Source of the DNA: Bog-473 sp035947875
Lineage (GTDB): Bacteria; Actinomycetota; Acidimicrobiia; Acidimicrobiales; RAAP-2
Assembly (NCBI GenBank): GCA_035947875.1
Contig: DASZJQ010000037.1
Span: 1-9,113, forward strand
Reading direction: 5' to 3'
Length of the DNA stretch: 9,113 nucleotides
Shown: positions 8,845 to 9,113 of the stretch, one piece after another
How the letters are laid out: every line of letters starts with the position of its first letter
Position numbering within the stretch: the first letter of the stretch is position 1
The notes under the pieces: generated by a model
Database searches by the model: none
Told to the model about the DNA's origin: nothing
What the model saw: only the letters and a program-made list of their open reading frames with translations
Made by a program: the position numbers and the translations under genes

Positions 8845-9113
8845 CCGAACGTGGCGGCCTTGTCGCTGAGTGACTGCAGCAGCTCGTCGAAAGACTTGCC
8901 GAATGAACCGACGCCCTCGTCCTCCAGCGTCTGCTCCACGTCGGTCATGTCGATGCCGGCGGCGGCCAATTGGGCCAGGACGCCGGTGGCCTCGTCCGGA
9001 TCGGCGTCCACCGTGCGGGCCACGGTGCCGTGGTTGTCGAAGGCGGCGATGGTTCCCTCCGGCATGGTGTTCACCGTGGCCGGTCCGATGAGCGAGTTCA
9101 CGTACAACAGATC
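8841..9113 (-). CDS. tal: Transaldolase, C-terminal fragment (runs off the window)
   Basis: The last 90 residues of a protein enter from the right edge with no start codon inside the window. The sequence reads DLLYVNSLIGPATVNTMPEG, which matches the conserved C-terminal region of actinobacterial transaldolase. An acidic helical tail follows (GIDMTDVEQTLEDEGV, then SFDELLQSL). Transaldolase moves a three-carbon dihydroxyacetone unit between sedoheptulose 7-phosphate and glyceraldehyde 3-phosphate in the non-oxidative pentose phosphate pathway, in the cytoplasm. The catalytic lysine would lie upstream, outside the window. The position before gnd and pgl supports the call. The stop codon lies inside the 8-bp repeat array. 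Confidence 0.88.
   Translation of the reverse strand, partial: DLLYVNSLIGPATVNTMPEGTIAAFDNHGTVARTVDADPDEATGVLAQLAAAGIDMTDVEQTLEDEGVGSFGKSFDELLQSLSDKAATFG

Overview
The window is GC-rich bacterial DNA with dense, tightly packed genes. The gene content points to a high-GC actinobacterium: a fused CofG/CofH (FbiC-type) F420 enzyme, a DUF222/13E12-type HNH protein, and a short-form 6-phosphogluconate dehydrogenase beside an actinobacterial-type transaldolase tail. My best guess is class Acidimicrobiia, by inference from this combination and not from any marker gene. I see no rRNA, tRNA, CRISPR array, insertion sequence or phage gene.

Left half (+ strand, about 1-3486): an AMP-forming acyl-CoA ligase (148-1767) is followed by a perfect GC-rich hairpin just after its stop. 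Next come a small unrecognised helical protein (1861-2109), an A+T-rich islet (about 2151-2200), and a DUF222-HNH endonuclease-family protein (2251-3486). The first ~145 bases hold only the ribosome binding site of the ligase. The HNH gene converges on the minus-strand block across a 77-base gap (3487-3563) with no convincing terminator.

Right half (- strand, 9113 down to 3564): a five-gene run reads tal (C-terminal end only) -> gnd -> pgl -> fbiC -> LOG-family protein. tal, gnd and pgl are pentose-phosphate-pathway enzymes. fbiC makes FO, the deazaflavin core of coenzyme F420. The LOG-family gene overlaps fbiC by 4 bases (GTGA). Gaps of 131, 80, 9 and -4 bases, all on one strand, suggest one transcript. 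The metabolic link is inferred: reduced F420 is made in many actinobacteria by F420-dependent glucose-6-phosphate dehydrogenase, whose product is the substrate of Pgl. No glucose-6-phosphate dehydrogenase of either type lies in the window.

The most unusual structure is a set of short tandem repeats placed at gene boundaries. There are eight 8-bp units from the tal stop into the tal-gnd spacer, four 11-bp units up to the pgl start, four 18-bp units in the 5' end of the HNH gene, and a 14-bp repeat before the small gene. The 11-bp array creates three successive 4-codon mini-ORFs. Each has its TGA overlapping the next ATG (ATGA), and the last one leads into pgl. The 14-bp repeat before the small gene lies in a 13-codon mini-ORF that overlaps that gene's GTG start in the same way. 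I found no clear evidence of a wholly new multi-gene system; these repeats and the F420/pentose-phosphate operon are the best leads.
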